NCBI GenBank assembly: GCA_946807835.1
Contig: OX327703.1
Coordinates: 9,183,501 to 9,247,500 of the forward strand
Source of the DNA: Ailanthus altissimus
Taxonomy: Eukaryota > Streptophyta > Magnoliopsida > Sapindales > Simaroubaceae
Direction of reading: 5' to 3'
DNA length: 64,000 nt
A model generated the notes under the pieces. That model was not told where the DNA came from, did no database searches, and saw only the letters and a program-made list of their open reading frames with translations. A program made the translations under genes and the position numbers. Of the stretch, positions 35,463 to 45,344 are shown in pieces (positions within the stretch are counted from its first letter, which is position 1; the number at the start of each line of letters is the position of its first letter).

Positions 35463-36338
35463 TGCCTCATCTCATGTTTAACTGATATAGTCCAAGCCCA
35501 ACCGACCAAGTCCTTCACGTTGTAGCAATATTGGAAAAAGGCCGACTTGACTCGTTTAACACCGTATTGACAAGACGGATTAGAATAAAACATCATCTCA
35601 TAATGTAATATTCTTCAATCTGATAAAGAGAGATTTTGTTTCTAACCTTAGTCTCCATTCTCCTAAAGAGGGTAATTCTCAATTAATTAATTTTTCTATG
35701 TAAGCACAACTAACCCCTACTAGTAGGGCTCCCATTATGGTTACCAACATAAAATAATTAATTCTGGTTTATAGTGCAGACCAATAACTCTTATCACTTC
35801 GTCTCATAAATCCCGATTTATAATGTAGACTGATAAATTTTTATCACTACACCTCATAAACCTACACATGCAAAATTAATTTTGAAACACTGTTCAAAAC
35901 AATATTCAAAATTATTGTAGCTATGAACAGTAAAAAATATCGTTCATGTGCTACTGTTCAAGTGAACAATGCACTGTCGCGATGCCAGATTGTATCGCTA
36001 CAGTGCTGGGAGGTTGAACCCCTAACGCTATGGCACCAACTCACCTTGCTGCAGCGTTAAGAGGTTGAACCTCCAGAGCTGCGGCGCTCAACCTTCACCG
36101 TTGGGGCACAAATTCCAAAATTTCAGAGCCCCAGCGTCGCGGTGCTAGACCTTCAGAGCTGCAGCACTGGGAAGCTGAACCCCTAGCGCTGTAGCGCTAG
36201 CCCGCTAGTGCTGCAGCATCAAGTGCACTCCCATAGGCATACTCATTTCAACACTAGAAACGCGCCATTTACACTGGGCCTTTTGCATCCATTCACTCAA
36301 ACTACACCTAAATATGCCCTAAATAGCTATGGTACCAT
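35463..36338 (-). other. Leader of the middle copia element, GC-rich in its 5' half
   Basis: Homologous to the leader of the inner element (32170-32966). Shared blocks include accgtattgacaagacgg and gtaagcacaactaaccc. The fourth leader repeat is at 35516-35534. Positions 35970-36225 are rich in words such as gctgcagcgttaag, gctgcggcgct, gtcgcggtgct and gctgtagcgct. No protein-coding frame is supported. Confidence 0.8.
36326..36337 (-). other. Primer-binding site remnant, middle copia element
   Basis: TGGTACCATAGC on the minus strand matches the tRNA-iMet complement TGGTATCAGAGC at 10 of 12 positions, directly beside the 5' LTR. Two mutations fit the age of the element. Confidence 0.75.
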
Positions 36339-38498
36339 TGTTTTCGGGGGATTTAATATATGTGGGTGTATGCATGTGCAATTGTACCTATTGCCTAAAA
36401 TACGTAAATTATACAATAAATACAATACATAAAATATATTAATCACATTAATATATATGTAGGAAAGAGAACTCACCTCAACTTGTAAACGTTATACATG
36501 TATTTCTTCAGAGTCTGTATGGAGACCAACTCATAGACAGTTCTAGTCACTAACTCAGTGGGCTTGATAAGCTAGAACAACAGCTCTATATCCAGCACGG
36601 GATTAACTCTTAATCTCCAAAATGGCCGAGTGTGTATTTTCATCATTTTCTCTAAAAGGATAAGAAAATAGAGATTTGAAGCAATCCATCATTGCTTCAA
36701 TTGGAACCATAAAAAAAAATAAAATGATTTTATTTTTTCCCTTTTTTTTCTTTCTTTTCGGTTCCTCTTCTTTCGTTCTCTATTTCCATTTCTTTCTTTC
36801 TCGGCTTCTTTCTCGATTTCTTTCTTCTCGGCAACACAAAGGAAATTGAATTCAATTTCCTTTCATTTCACTGCCGACACTAAACACACACCTCACCTCA
36901 ATTTTAATTTCACACCCTCTCACTTATATATATATATATATATTTCAAATATAATAATAATAATCAAATACTAATGGGTGCCAACTATTTGGCACCCAAA
37001 TAAAATATTAATATATATAATATTAAATAATATAATATAATAATGAGAGATTAATGATTATTTAATAATTAAATAATTATTGTGTGAAATGACTATTTTT
37101 TCCCTCATAAATAGTTACCAAGTCTACCTTTAGTGGGTCCCACCAAATTTCACACTTGGGTAAACTCAACCGAGGGTTCACAATGCACCACGTGTCTTTA
37201 TACAATTAGTAAATAATATTTATTGACTAATTGTTGTATTTAACACTTAAATACAAACACACACGTATTTCTATGGTATTGCTAAATATTGCTGGATTAA
37301 ATACTTTAATCCGGCACGCTGCCCTAGTGCACAACGAGTACACTCCATATCGTGGGACTCCTTAGGTCCTATGCTCGATTCGTCAAATAAAACTATTCCA
37401 TAAGTCCGTTAGCAATGCCCTACACATACGTCACGGATATACAAAGCAGCGCATTAAACCCTACAAGTTAAGGTTACAACACATACGTATAGTCATTCCG
37501 TCATGACATTCTAGATGTGTTGGGGATAGATTATCACCATCAAATCCCTAAGTACTCATCCATGTCTTATCTCCAGAGTTGTATTTCACATAATAATATG
37601 TGCAAACTCTTTTGCCATATTGTTCTACCTTGACAAAACTCTTTCCCGGGATTAATACTTGTGGCCACAAGATTTTTTTGAGATACAGTCTCGAAGCATT
37701 TAGATATCAAACTCCCTATGTGAGCTGACGGATCTCATATTTGTACACACCAAACTCCATTAGCATCGGACCATACCCAGCGACACCTAGCGGTCACACC
37801 ATGAAAAGTCTGTGATATGCGTGGGACCAAAGTATGGTGGATCACTTATAAGTCCACTGTGGCACTCAGGTCAAAGGACCATGTACACTACTCAACTGAA
37901 GAGGACCCTCCGTTGACAGCTTATATAGGGTGTCTATCGGAGGCCCTCGTGAATCTGTCTCATATCCAGTCTTAACTAGATACCCATATGTTAATACGAG
38001 CTCCAAACGCATAGTCAGCTAGGAATGACCATCTATACCCTATAGGTATGACATGTGATGATCTATATATAAAGGTATCCACCGACAGACCCGCATCGGC
38101 AGAATTAGATCAAGGATAATTTTTTATAATATACATGCGCAACTAGCATTTTCTGGTACCTGATTTCAAGTCTTGTAACTATGCAGTTACTAGTATATTC
38201 CCAAGGCTATGTCCTATTACAGACAAGGCTCCAACTCTTGGATCTCTTGAGTATTATAACCAACTAACACTTAACTGTGCTAACATTTAGCATTTATATC
38301 TCTCAGCATGGCTAACTATGAGCCATTATCTAAAATTCTTTAGATCTGATCTGAATCCTTCAGGTCATACAATGTCTGTAATGTTACATTGCATAGTATC
38401 ATATAAATGGATATTAGCGATTTAATGGGAATGTACACTTGTATAAATACAAAGTATATGTACATTCAAAGGATGGCATGTAAGCACTGACCCTAACA
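36339..38498 (-). mobile_element. 5' LTR of the middle copia element
   Basis: 2160 bp, TGTTAGGGTCAGTGC...GAAAACA on the minus strand. It is colinear with 20221-22419 with visible substitutions and small indels, including a pyrimidine-tract length difference near 36740-36830. Confidence 0.92.
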
Positions 38499-38503
38499 TC
38501 CTC
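38499..38503. repeat. Target-site duplication TCCTC (right), middle copia element
   Basis: Partner of 20216-20220. Confidence 0.9.
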
Positions 38504-39180
38504 AATTCTTATGGTGGATCAAAGGCGATGGTAGAGGCATCTTTATATGTGTTTTTACTGGCACTCATCTCTTTGAGTTTCCATAACCTTTCAATTAGGC
38601 TTTGGGAAATAATTTTTGCTTCTTTTTTATTACGCTTCTCGAAAGAGAGTTATTTTTTCCTTTCTCTTTAATCTTTTCAAGAAAGTGTTGCTCTTGCTTC
38701 TTCTTTCTTTTATTTCTCTGCTTAAATGTTTTCTTTCAAATGTGAGGGTTCATTGTATCCATCTTTTTGAGCTGCAGAAATTGTTGCTTTTCGTTTGGGT
38801 GAACCACATTAATGTTGAAACAATCTTAATTTTTAGTTGGCAACTTGATCTATTTGAAGGCTTTGAATGTTATTGTGTCATCTTGCACCCTAATTGTCAT
38901 CCCCTTTTTATATATCAATTATAGTTCATCCCATAGCTAGGAACAATCTTATAAAAATGATTGAAATCTCCTTGTCTTCTTCTATATCCAGAATGATATA
39001 ATCAGTAGGGAACATGAACTTGTCCATTTTTACTAGCACGTCCTCTATGCCTCTTTGAGGATAAGTGAGAAATCGATTGGCAAGTTAGAGTGTGGCATTG
39101 ATAGGCTTAGCTTCTCTTAGACCTAACTTCTTATAGATGGAGAAGGGCATGAGATTTATACTCACTCCTAGATTATAGAG
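38504..39180 (-). pseudogene. Gypsy protease and tail of the outer element, inactive
   Basis: On the minus strand YNLGVSINLMPFSIYKKLGL (about 39178-39119) is the active-site block. The catalytic Asp is replaced by Asn (N-L-G-V-S). It continues through VLVKMDKFMFPTDYIILDI and IFIRLFLAMG to about 38915, then a Lys-rich tail to the insertion point at 38503. The stretch missing from the plus-strand copy is present here. Stops interrupt the tail. Confidence 0.8.
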
Positions 39181-41200
39181 TTTTTTTTCAAAGTCATAAT
39201 TGCCAATGAAGCACAATATGGTAAAGCTCACAGGATCTTTGAACTTAGAAGTAGCTTTTTTTAAAGAATGGCTTTACACTTCTTTGACAATGTTATGATC
39301 TTATAATCCTTCAGTTTCTTTTTGTTTGAGAGAATGATCTTCATCAACTTGATGTAGCTAAGCATTTGTTCAAGTGCTTTTGTAAAAGGAAGATTAATGT
39401 GTAATTTCTTGAAGATTTCAAAAGTTTTTAGAATTGTTTATCAAGTTTCTTCTTTTGTAGCCTTTGAGGGAATGATGATGCTGAAATGAAAGATTGAACT
39501 GGACTGGTTTGTATGGTGCTATTAGTATTTTCTACTGTTTTAGCGATTTTCTGTACTTCAAAATTTTGATGCACTTAAATACTAGTTCCTGCACTTTTCT
39601 TTTTTTACAAAACTTTTTACGCTTTTCTATTGTTGATGTCTTTTTTTTTGTACTTATTTCTGCACTTGTTTTTGCACTATTTTTCTACTAACTTGTTACT
39701 TCTTCACTTGTTGAATGCCTCTATAGCATTTGAGGAAAAGGTTTAGTGGTCTATGGGGCTGCAATTCATCCTATTGTTCTACCTTTTTCTTCTCCTTACT
39801 GTTCAACATGCTTGATGATGGTGGTTTGGATGTATTGTCATGTAAGACCTTACCACTTCTAAAGGAGACAATTTGGTATTGCTATACATTTCCTTGTAGA
39901 TTGACTTCAGTGTCACTAGATAGAGTTTCTAGAGGTCATTTATTAATTGCTGTAGCAATTTATCCCATTTGAATCACTAAATTCTTCAAGGTTGCTGAAT
40001 GGTTTAGCATAATGATATTATTTGACTTCATATAATGCATGAGTATATCTTCTGAGGCAAGCATTTTCTCTTGCAGTGGCTGAAATCCTAGGAGGTTCAT
40101 TTGTCTAGAAGACTGCCCTTAGTTATTACTCCAAGAGAAGTTTGGATGCTCTTTCCACCATAAATTGTAGAAGTTTAAATGTAGATGATTTGTTGTTAGT
40201 TAAAGTTTCCCACATAACTTACTAATTCTATGCACCTTTCATTCATATGATTATCACCACAAAAGTCACAGGTCACTTGATGAGTTCTGATGGTATTCAA
40301 TGCATTAAACTTCTTAGCAAACATATTGATTTATACTGCTAATGCATTGAATGCATTAATCTCATGAACACTAGGGACTTTCTTAGGTGTAACCCTTTCA
40401 ATTGGCCAATGGTAGTTATTTGACGCTATTTCCTCTAGCAGATTGTATGTGTCATTTGTAAACTTATTCATTAAAGTTTCTCCAACATTGGCATTTATGA
40501 TGGTCCTTAAATGACCAACTATTCCATTGTAGAACATTTGGACTAATAGTTATTTAGGAACCTCATAATAAGGACACTTCTTCAACACGTCCTTGAATCG
40601 CTCCTATGCCTTGTATAACGACTCGCCATCGATTTGAACAAATGAGGTGATGTCATTCCTCATCTTTGTTGTATTTGCTGATAGAAAATGTTTTGCTAGA
40701 AACGTTTGCATTAAGTCATCTTATGTCAATATGGATTTGGATGATAGTGACATCAATCGACTCTTGGCTTTATCCCTCAATGAGAAAGGAAATAGTCTAA
40801 GTCTGATGGCATCATCTGAGACTCTATTATACTTGAATGCATCAAAATTTCTAAAAACTTTATGATATGCATGTTGGGATCATTATTTGGAACAACATTG
40901 AGCTATACAAATTTCTTCATCCTCTGAATGGTACTTAGCTTGATCTTAAAGTTGTTTGCATTAACCGTTGATCGCTGAATACTAGTTTGAATATCATTTG
41001 CAGTAGGGATTGTATATTCATTTAAAAATCTTTGTTCTAACATGGGCTCAAACACAGGATTATTGATGTTTTCTTCTATGTCTATTGATTGGTGTCATTC
41101 ACGTTGAAGCCTTCGTAATGTTCTTTCGATCTCTGGATCAAAAGAAGTAAAATCTATACTTTTTATCCTTTGCATGAACTATCAAAGTAGTTTTGTATTA
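39181..41200 (-). pseudogene. Gypsy Gag of the outer element, broken
   Basis: On the minus strand it starts near 41182 (MQRIKSID), followed by RTLRRLQRE, SIQRSTVNANNFKIK, NNDPNMHIIKFLEI, and then, as the best preserved piece, 40537-40331 with MFYNGIVGHL, TYNLLEEIASNNYHW and SVHEINAFNAL. The zinc-knuckle region is near 40270-40230 (TFVVIII-MKGA, Cys lost in this reading). A linker rich in gtgcagaaa-type words occupies about 39690-39480, as in the plus copy. Many stops are present, so no functional capsid protein is expected. Confidence 0.85.
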
Positions 41201-41229
41201 GTATTGATATAATAATAGATAGAAATAGT

Positions 41230-41247
41230 TCTCCGACAACAGTGCCT
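41230..41247 (-). other. Primer-binding site remnant, tRNA-Asp type, outer element
   Basis: AGGCACTGTTGTCGGAGA on the minus strand aligns with TGGCGCCGTTGCCGGGGA, with five differences, at the expected place beside the 5' LTR. Confidence 0.8.
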
Positions 41248-41253
41248 AAAAAT

Positions 41254-42604
41254 TGATTGTGCGCAATTGTAGCAAAACGCAAGTACACACTATCGTATCA
41301 AGTAATATAGGAATAGATTTCAAGTAACGTTCCTACAGAGACTTATTTAATCTACTTCTTTCAATCAAGTATTAAAATTAATCATACTTAACTTTTATCT
41401 AAACAAATCAAAAGATGAATTTTATCTAATTAACCTAGTCCTACCAAATTAAACCTAATCTTAATAAAAAATTAAGCAATGGTTAAGTTTACCAATAAAA
41501 AGGATCTATGGTTTCAACTCATCTCCTAATATTTTATTGAACTTCATAATATCTTAGTTACTTTCTTGATAATAAATTATTGGCTAGACTATAATCTAGT
41601 TATAAGCCTTTGTCGATGGTCAAATAACTATATTACACCCTAACAATTACCTCTATGTCTATACTAATCCGAATAAAATGCAACTCATTAAGAACAAGTC
41701 TAATTATGCCATACATGTTATTTAAGTAAATATTTATCTTACATGAAACTCATAGTTGTCACCCTATGATCATTTATTAAACTATCCTATGTTAAACACA
41801 TAAATTTCTCTTTCAAATTTATTATGGTTCCTAAATCAATAAATATATTGACCGGATATAAAGAAAATTTTAAACACAAGATAGAATGAATCAATTTAAT
41901 CTATTAAGTTTATAAACTAAGATAATTAATAAAATCCAACTACATATTAGGTTTAAAAATCTAACTTTAGATCAAAAGAGTTTAGTTCATAATGAATTAA
42001 AGAGTATTGAAGTAATTAATGAAAAACATCATGAATAAGACCAAGAGAAGATGAGAAATAATACAAGGAGACACCCTATATTACTTTTTTATTTCTCTTG
42101 GCTTGATTGCACAAATTGTGATCTTCAATCTTCAATTATTCACTTTGATCTCTTATTTTTGTGTTGTGTTTTTGTTTACCCTAAGTTTCCTATGATATTC
42201 TCCCATTTTGGCTATGAAAAGGGGTATTTTTTTATAGGCTTTTGTAACCCCAGGAACGTGTGACTTTGAATCCAAGTTGTATTAGAAGTCTTGAGATAGA
42301 GTTTCATTAGTCGCATAGGTGTTGCGATGCTAGGTGGTAAGTGTCGCGATGCTCAAACTTAAAAAATATCAGTGTGTGATTACTGGCTGGGCGCTGAGGC
42401 ACTCAGCTTCTGCCTCGGGCGCCATAGCGCTGGCTTTGTTTTTCTAGCACTTTCATTTTTCGATCATTTTCTCTAGCATCTTCATGCTGTAGATTGCAAA
42501 CCTATATTTGATGCTAAATCTCAAATAAATAGCTAAATACTCATAATTTAGAACAAAATCTAAGTCCGAAATGATAGAAATAATAATCTATATATATTAT
42601 ATCA
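41254..42604 (-). mobile_element. 5' LTR of the outer gypsy element
   Basis: 1351 bp, TGATATAATATATATAGATT...CAATCA on the minus strand, partner of 17252-18591. A GC-richer patch at 42310-42440 carries gcgatgct and gggcgccatagcgctgg words. Confidence 0.9.
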
Positions 42605-42609
42605 ATCAT
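42605..42609. repeat. Target-site duplication ATCAT (right), outer gypsy element
   Basis: Partner of 17247-17251. Confidence 0.85.
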
Positions 42610-43450
42610 CTATTTATCCTTGATGGCTTCAAAGATAATATCTAAATGGAACCTTGAGCGGAATATATGAGTTTTCATATTAAATTTGAGCAACCTTAGG
42701 AAGGGAACCTCTATATCTACTACTTTGCCCCTTGTCCTAAGATTTATCCCCTTTGGAAAATTTTGCAGGTCGAGGCGTAGTCGTGTATAATCTCTTTTTC
42801 TAGGGCCCTCCTAAACTTCTTATCTCTCAATTTTCTCGGCATTTTACGACTAACCTCTTCGCCTCCTCTTCATTTTTTATTCTTACATAATTTGGAGCTC
42901 GGTCATATGAGTATAATTTGTCATATGATTCTAAGTAAGGTAAGTACCAGATCTTGTTCAATTATAGACTTTCATATGAAGCTTTTAGAATAATTAAAAA
43001 ATTTAAAGCTCCTACTATATCACATTCTTCCGAAACCTTTTCATAATATCCTTCTAAGTCCCTCCTCGCTCTTGTTTGATCTTTTTTAAGTTATTGGGTG
43101 TCTTTTACCAATTTGAAAACACCTCGATAATGTTAAACAAACTTATTTGTTAATTGATTATAAGACAAGATATTCCTCTGCGCCTCGGGCTTCTAAAACA
43201 AATTTGGGCTTGCCTCTATGGCCACATATGAAATAACAAAAAAATATGGTGTTTTTAGAGTCCTGCAATAACAAGGAGGTCAAAACCAAATCCACATGGT
43301 GATTTGGGTATATTATCCCATTTTGTGTGAGAAGGTTAAGCATCCCCAATGTCACCAAGATGTCTATATCTTTGAGCTCATTAGTTGACGGGGACTTTCG
43401 CTCTTTTTCCGAGGACTGACTTAGTAAAGCATCATATCATCACTCTCCCT
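42610..43450 (-). pseudogene. Unassigned degenerate coding relic
   Basis: On the minus strand short frames look protein-like: SPRKKSESPSTNELKDIDIL, then HVDLVLTSLLLQDSKNTIFFCYF and KPKFVLEARGAEEYLV (about 43410-43165), then basic segments near 42880-42780 (EEVSRKMPRKLRDKKF). I do not recognise the family. The mixture resembles gag-like proteins of plant retrotransposons, but no zinc knuckle or protease block is visible. Stops break it in every frame. Confidence 0.3.
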
Positions 43451-44820
43451 CCACCATCTCTAACAACGTCTAAGCCTCTCACCTTCTCCAAGGCACACGC
43501 CCAGCTCTATCCCTAGTTGAACTTTCCTCTCTTCCTTATGCTTCACCTTGAAAAGACAATGGGCATCATTTTTGTCCGCATCCTCTTTATAAACTTTTAT
43601 AGTATTACAACAGCAAAATTTATCAAATACATATAAATTGCTTTTGAATATTGTAACAATTTTAAAAATATAATTTACCAAACACCTAATCATATAATTT
43701 ACCAAACACCTAACCGCTTCCCTACACAGTTGATTATTTCTCTAACACAGGTAACAATGATTATTTTAGAAGTTACAACAATTCCAAACTGGCCCTTAAA
43801 GTCCCATGCATAGAAGAGAAGATTTGCACAATTTAGTGTCTTTGAATCCTTAGATCTAAAAATACAATTCTTCACTCTAATCATTTTGAAAATTATATTA
43901 TTGAATTTTAATTACTACTATTTTGTTAATTTTACATATTAATTTTTCAATTTTTTTCTTAAACTTGATACTTTTTTTCACTGCTAAATCAACTGACGTA
44001 TTCTTAGAAGAGCAAATACTAATTAAAATATAAACAGGTAAAAGACACTTACATCCTCCAAGTTCAGTTAAAAGGACATCTAAACTCTCACAAGTTTAAA
44101 AATACATAATAAAACTCTATCCGTTAATGAATTTAGTCTGTTTGGACGATTAAAAACTTGAAAATTATTTACTTACTAGTGTACCTTGAATACATCGGTA
44201 TATAAACATGGTTATGATTCAAGAGTGATTAGAAAATGTAAATGGAACTAGTCAAATGGACGAAATTCATTCACAGAAGGGGCCGTGTTAAGTATTTTTT
44301 AAATTATGGGAGTAAAAGTCCCTTTGTCCAAACTCTACAGGTCTGATTGTCTTTCACCCTATATAAATTTAATACACAAAAATTAACATAACAATTTGAG
44401 CTTAATCTTTTCAAGGATTGTGTGGGAGGGATTAACCTCTTAGACTGCTTAGTCCATTAGTGATTCTTTGCATTGAAAAGGTTAATAATTCATAATAACT
44501 TCTTTTTTTTTGCATAAATATACCTATTTCATATTCCGTTCACTTTTAATAGGGAAATTATGTCATTCTCCTGTTTTTATGTTTTCTATGTTATTTATTT
44601 ACTTCCATTGTTTCAAAATAATCAAAAATTATTTATTAATTATGAATAAAAATATCATAAAACTACTTTTACAGCTGATTTTAGACATTTTAAAACAACA
44701 GGGTAAGTGGATGATGTGGGAACAACAGAGGTAAATGATCCTTGCATCTTGTGATATAATATGCCTTAGTTAAAAACAATTAACAAACACAGAAAGCAAG
44801 TAATCGAACTCAAGAATGTG
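43451..44820. other. Low-copy-looking AT-rich intergenic DNA
   Basis: No gene was found. It holds a 22-bp direct repeat (43668-43713). The segment at about 44030-44360 has phrases (aaaagacacttacatcctcc; gggagtaaaagtccctttgtcc) that could be ends of a small non-autonomous DNA transposon, but no clean terminal repeat was established. Confidence 0.45.
43668..43713. repeat. 22-bp direct repeat, two copies
   Basis: The block atataatttaccaaacacct (plus aa) is present at 43668-43689 and 43692-43713, separated by two bases. It is either a local duplication or a vestige of transposon target duplication. Confidence 0.85.
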
Positions 44821-44846
44821 AAAATTAAAAGAGTGACAGGTTCAGC

Positions 44847-44852
44847 TTTATT
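44847..44852 (-). terminator. Poly(A) signal AATAAA of the lipid-transfer protein gene
   Basis: AATAAA on the minus strand about 115 bases past the stop codon, a plausible 3' UTR length for this gene class. It lies in a U-rich context. Confidence 0.6.
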
Positions 44853-44965
44853 ACATATAATAAAAGCACAGACAAAGAAACCATATTATATGAGCATTAA
44901 CGAGTATAATTATTGATGCATCAACTAACATATAATTAATGTTGATGAAAAGCACATGCCAAGGA

Positions 44966-45280
44966 TTAGCAAGTGGGAGAATGAGGAAGCCTGCACTTGG
45001 CTGGGAGCTGCATGGCAAGTTTAGGATCAATCCCGAGGGAAGGCAACAGCTTGGAGTTTTTGTAAGTGCAAAGGCAGTGCAGGTCAGCATGCGAGAGCGC
45101 CGAACAGCAAGCGGCCGTCGGCGGAGTAGGGTTTGGAGGCGTAACTGAGGGCTTGCATGAGATAAAACCTTCACTACTCATGTTGCATATGCTTTGAGCA
45201 TCGCTGGAGCTGGCTATGGCCACCACTACGACCACCATTACACCCAAAACTAAAAGCTTCTGCTTTTCGACCCACCCCAT
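44966..45280 (-). CDS. DIR1-like non-specific lipid-transfer protein, 104 aa
   Basis: This is a small secreted protein of the plant LTP / 8-cysteine family, expected in the apoplast as a carrier of lysophospholipids or other acyl lipids. Arabidopsis DIR1, the best known relative, is needed for long-distance systemic acquired resistance signalling. The start gives a signal peptide: basic MGWVEKQK, a hydrophobic core LLVLGVMVVVVVAIA (9-23), and likely cleavage after SSSDAQ (about 29). The mature part has the eight cysteines C32, C42, C58-C59, C69-x-C71, C96 and C104, that is C-X9-C-X15-CC-X9-CXC-X24-C-X7-C, plus overlapping PxxP motifs at 48-54 (PPNPTPP), a hallmark of DIR1-like proteins. Family-typical ALSHADLHCLC and GIDPKLAMQLPAKC follow. 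It is a single exon, as usual for the group. A TATA box and a poly(A) signal are in place, and no stop or frameshift is present. Function in this plant is inferred by family only. Confidence 0.93.
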   Translation of the reverse strand: MGWVEKQKLLVLGVMVVVVVAIASSSDAQSICNMSSEGFISCKPSVTPPNPTPPTAACCSALSHADLHCLCTYKNSKLLPSLGIDPKLAMQLPAKCRLPHSPTC

Positions 45281-45334
45281 TTCTTTTTATTTTTTTATTT
45301 TTTGGGTGTTTCAATTTGTATGTCGGATCTGCTG

Positions 45335-45342
45335 TTTATATA
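45335..45342 (-). promoter_or_regulatory. TATA box of the DIR1-like gene
   Basis: TATATAAA on the minus strand ends 54 bases before the ATG, implying transcription start near 45305-45310 and a 5' UTR of about 25-30 bases. A further upstream element could not be named. Confidence 0.7.
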
Positions 45343-45344
45343 GA

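Larger units (their letters stand above)
20221..38498 (-). mobile_element. Middle nested element: Ty1/copia retrotransposon
   Basis: 5' LTR 38498-36339, degenerate tRNA-iMet primer site, leader with four repeats, gag, integrase, RT/RNase H remnants, polypurine tract, 3' LTR 22419-20221, all on the minus strand, with TSD TCCTC. Own length is about 8.7 kb after subtracting the inner element at 25917-35457 and its TSD. Coding regions have many stops and deletions, and the LTRs differ visibly, so it is older than the inner element and younger than its gypsy host. Confidence 0.92.
17252..42604 (-). mobile_element. Outer nested element: non-autonomous Ty3/gypsy with gag and protease only
   Basis: On the minus strand the element reads 5' LTR (42604-41254), tRNA-Asp primer site, gag, protease, then (after removal of the copia insertion at 20221-38503) a non-coding 3' region and the 3' LTR (18591-17252). 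The TSD is ATCAT on both sides. Own sequence is about 7.1 kb. There is no reverse transcriptase, RNase H or integrase, as in the plus-strand copy at 3184-8292. Such elements are expected to rely on enzymes from an autonomous relative. LTR divergence and broken genes indicate that it is the oldest layer of the nest. Confidence 0.9.

Noticed and set aside
44939..45148. Plus-strand frame antisense to the lipid-transfer gene
   Set aside because: A shadow of the real minus-strand gene, with no domain and no promoter evidence.
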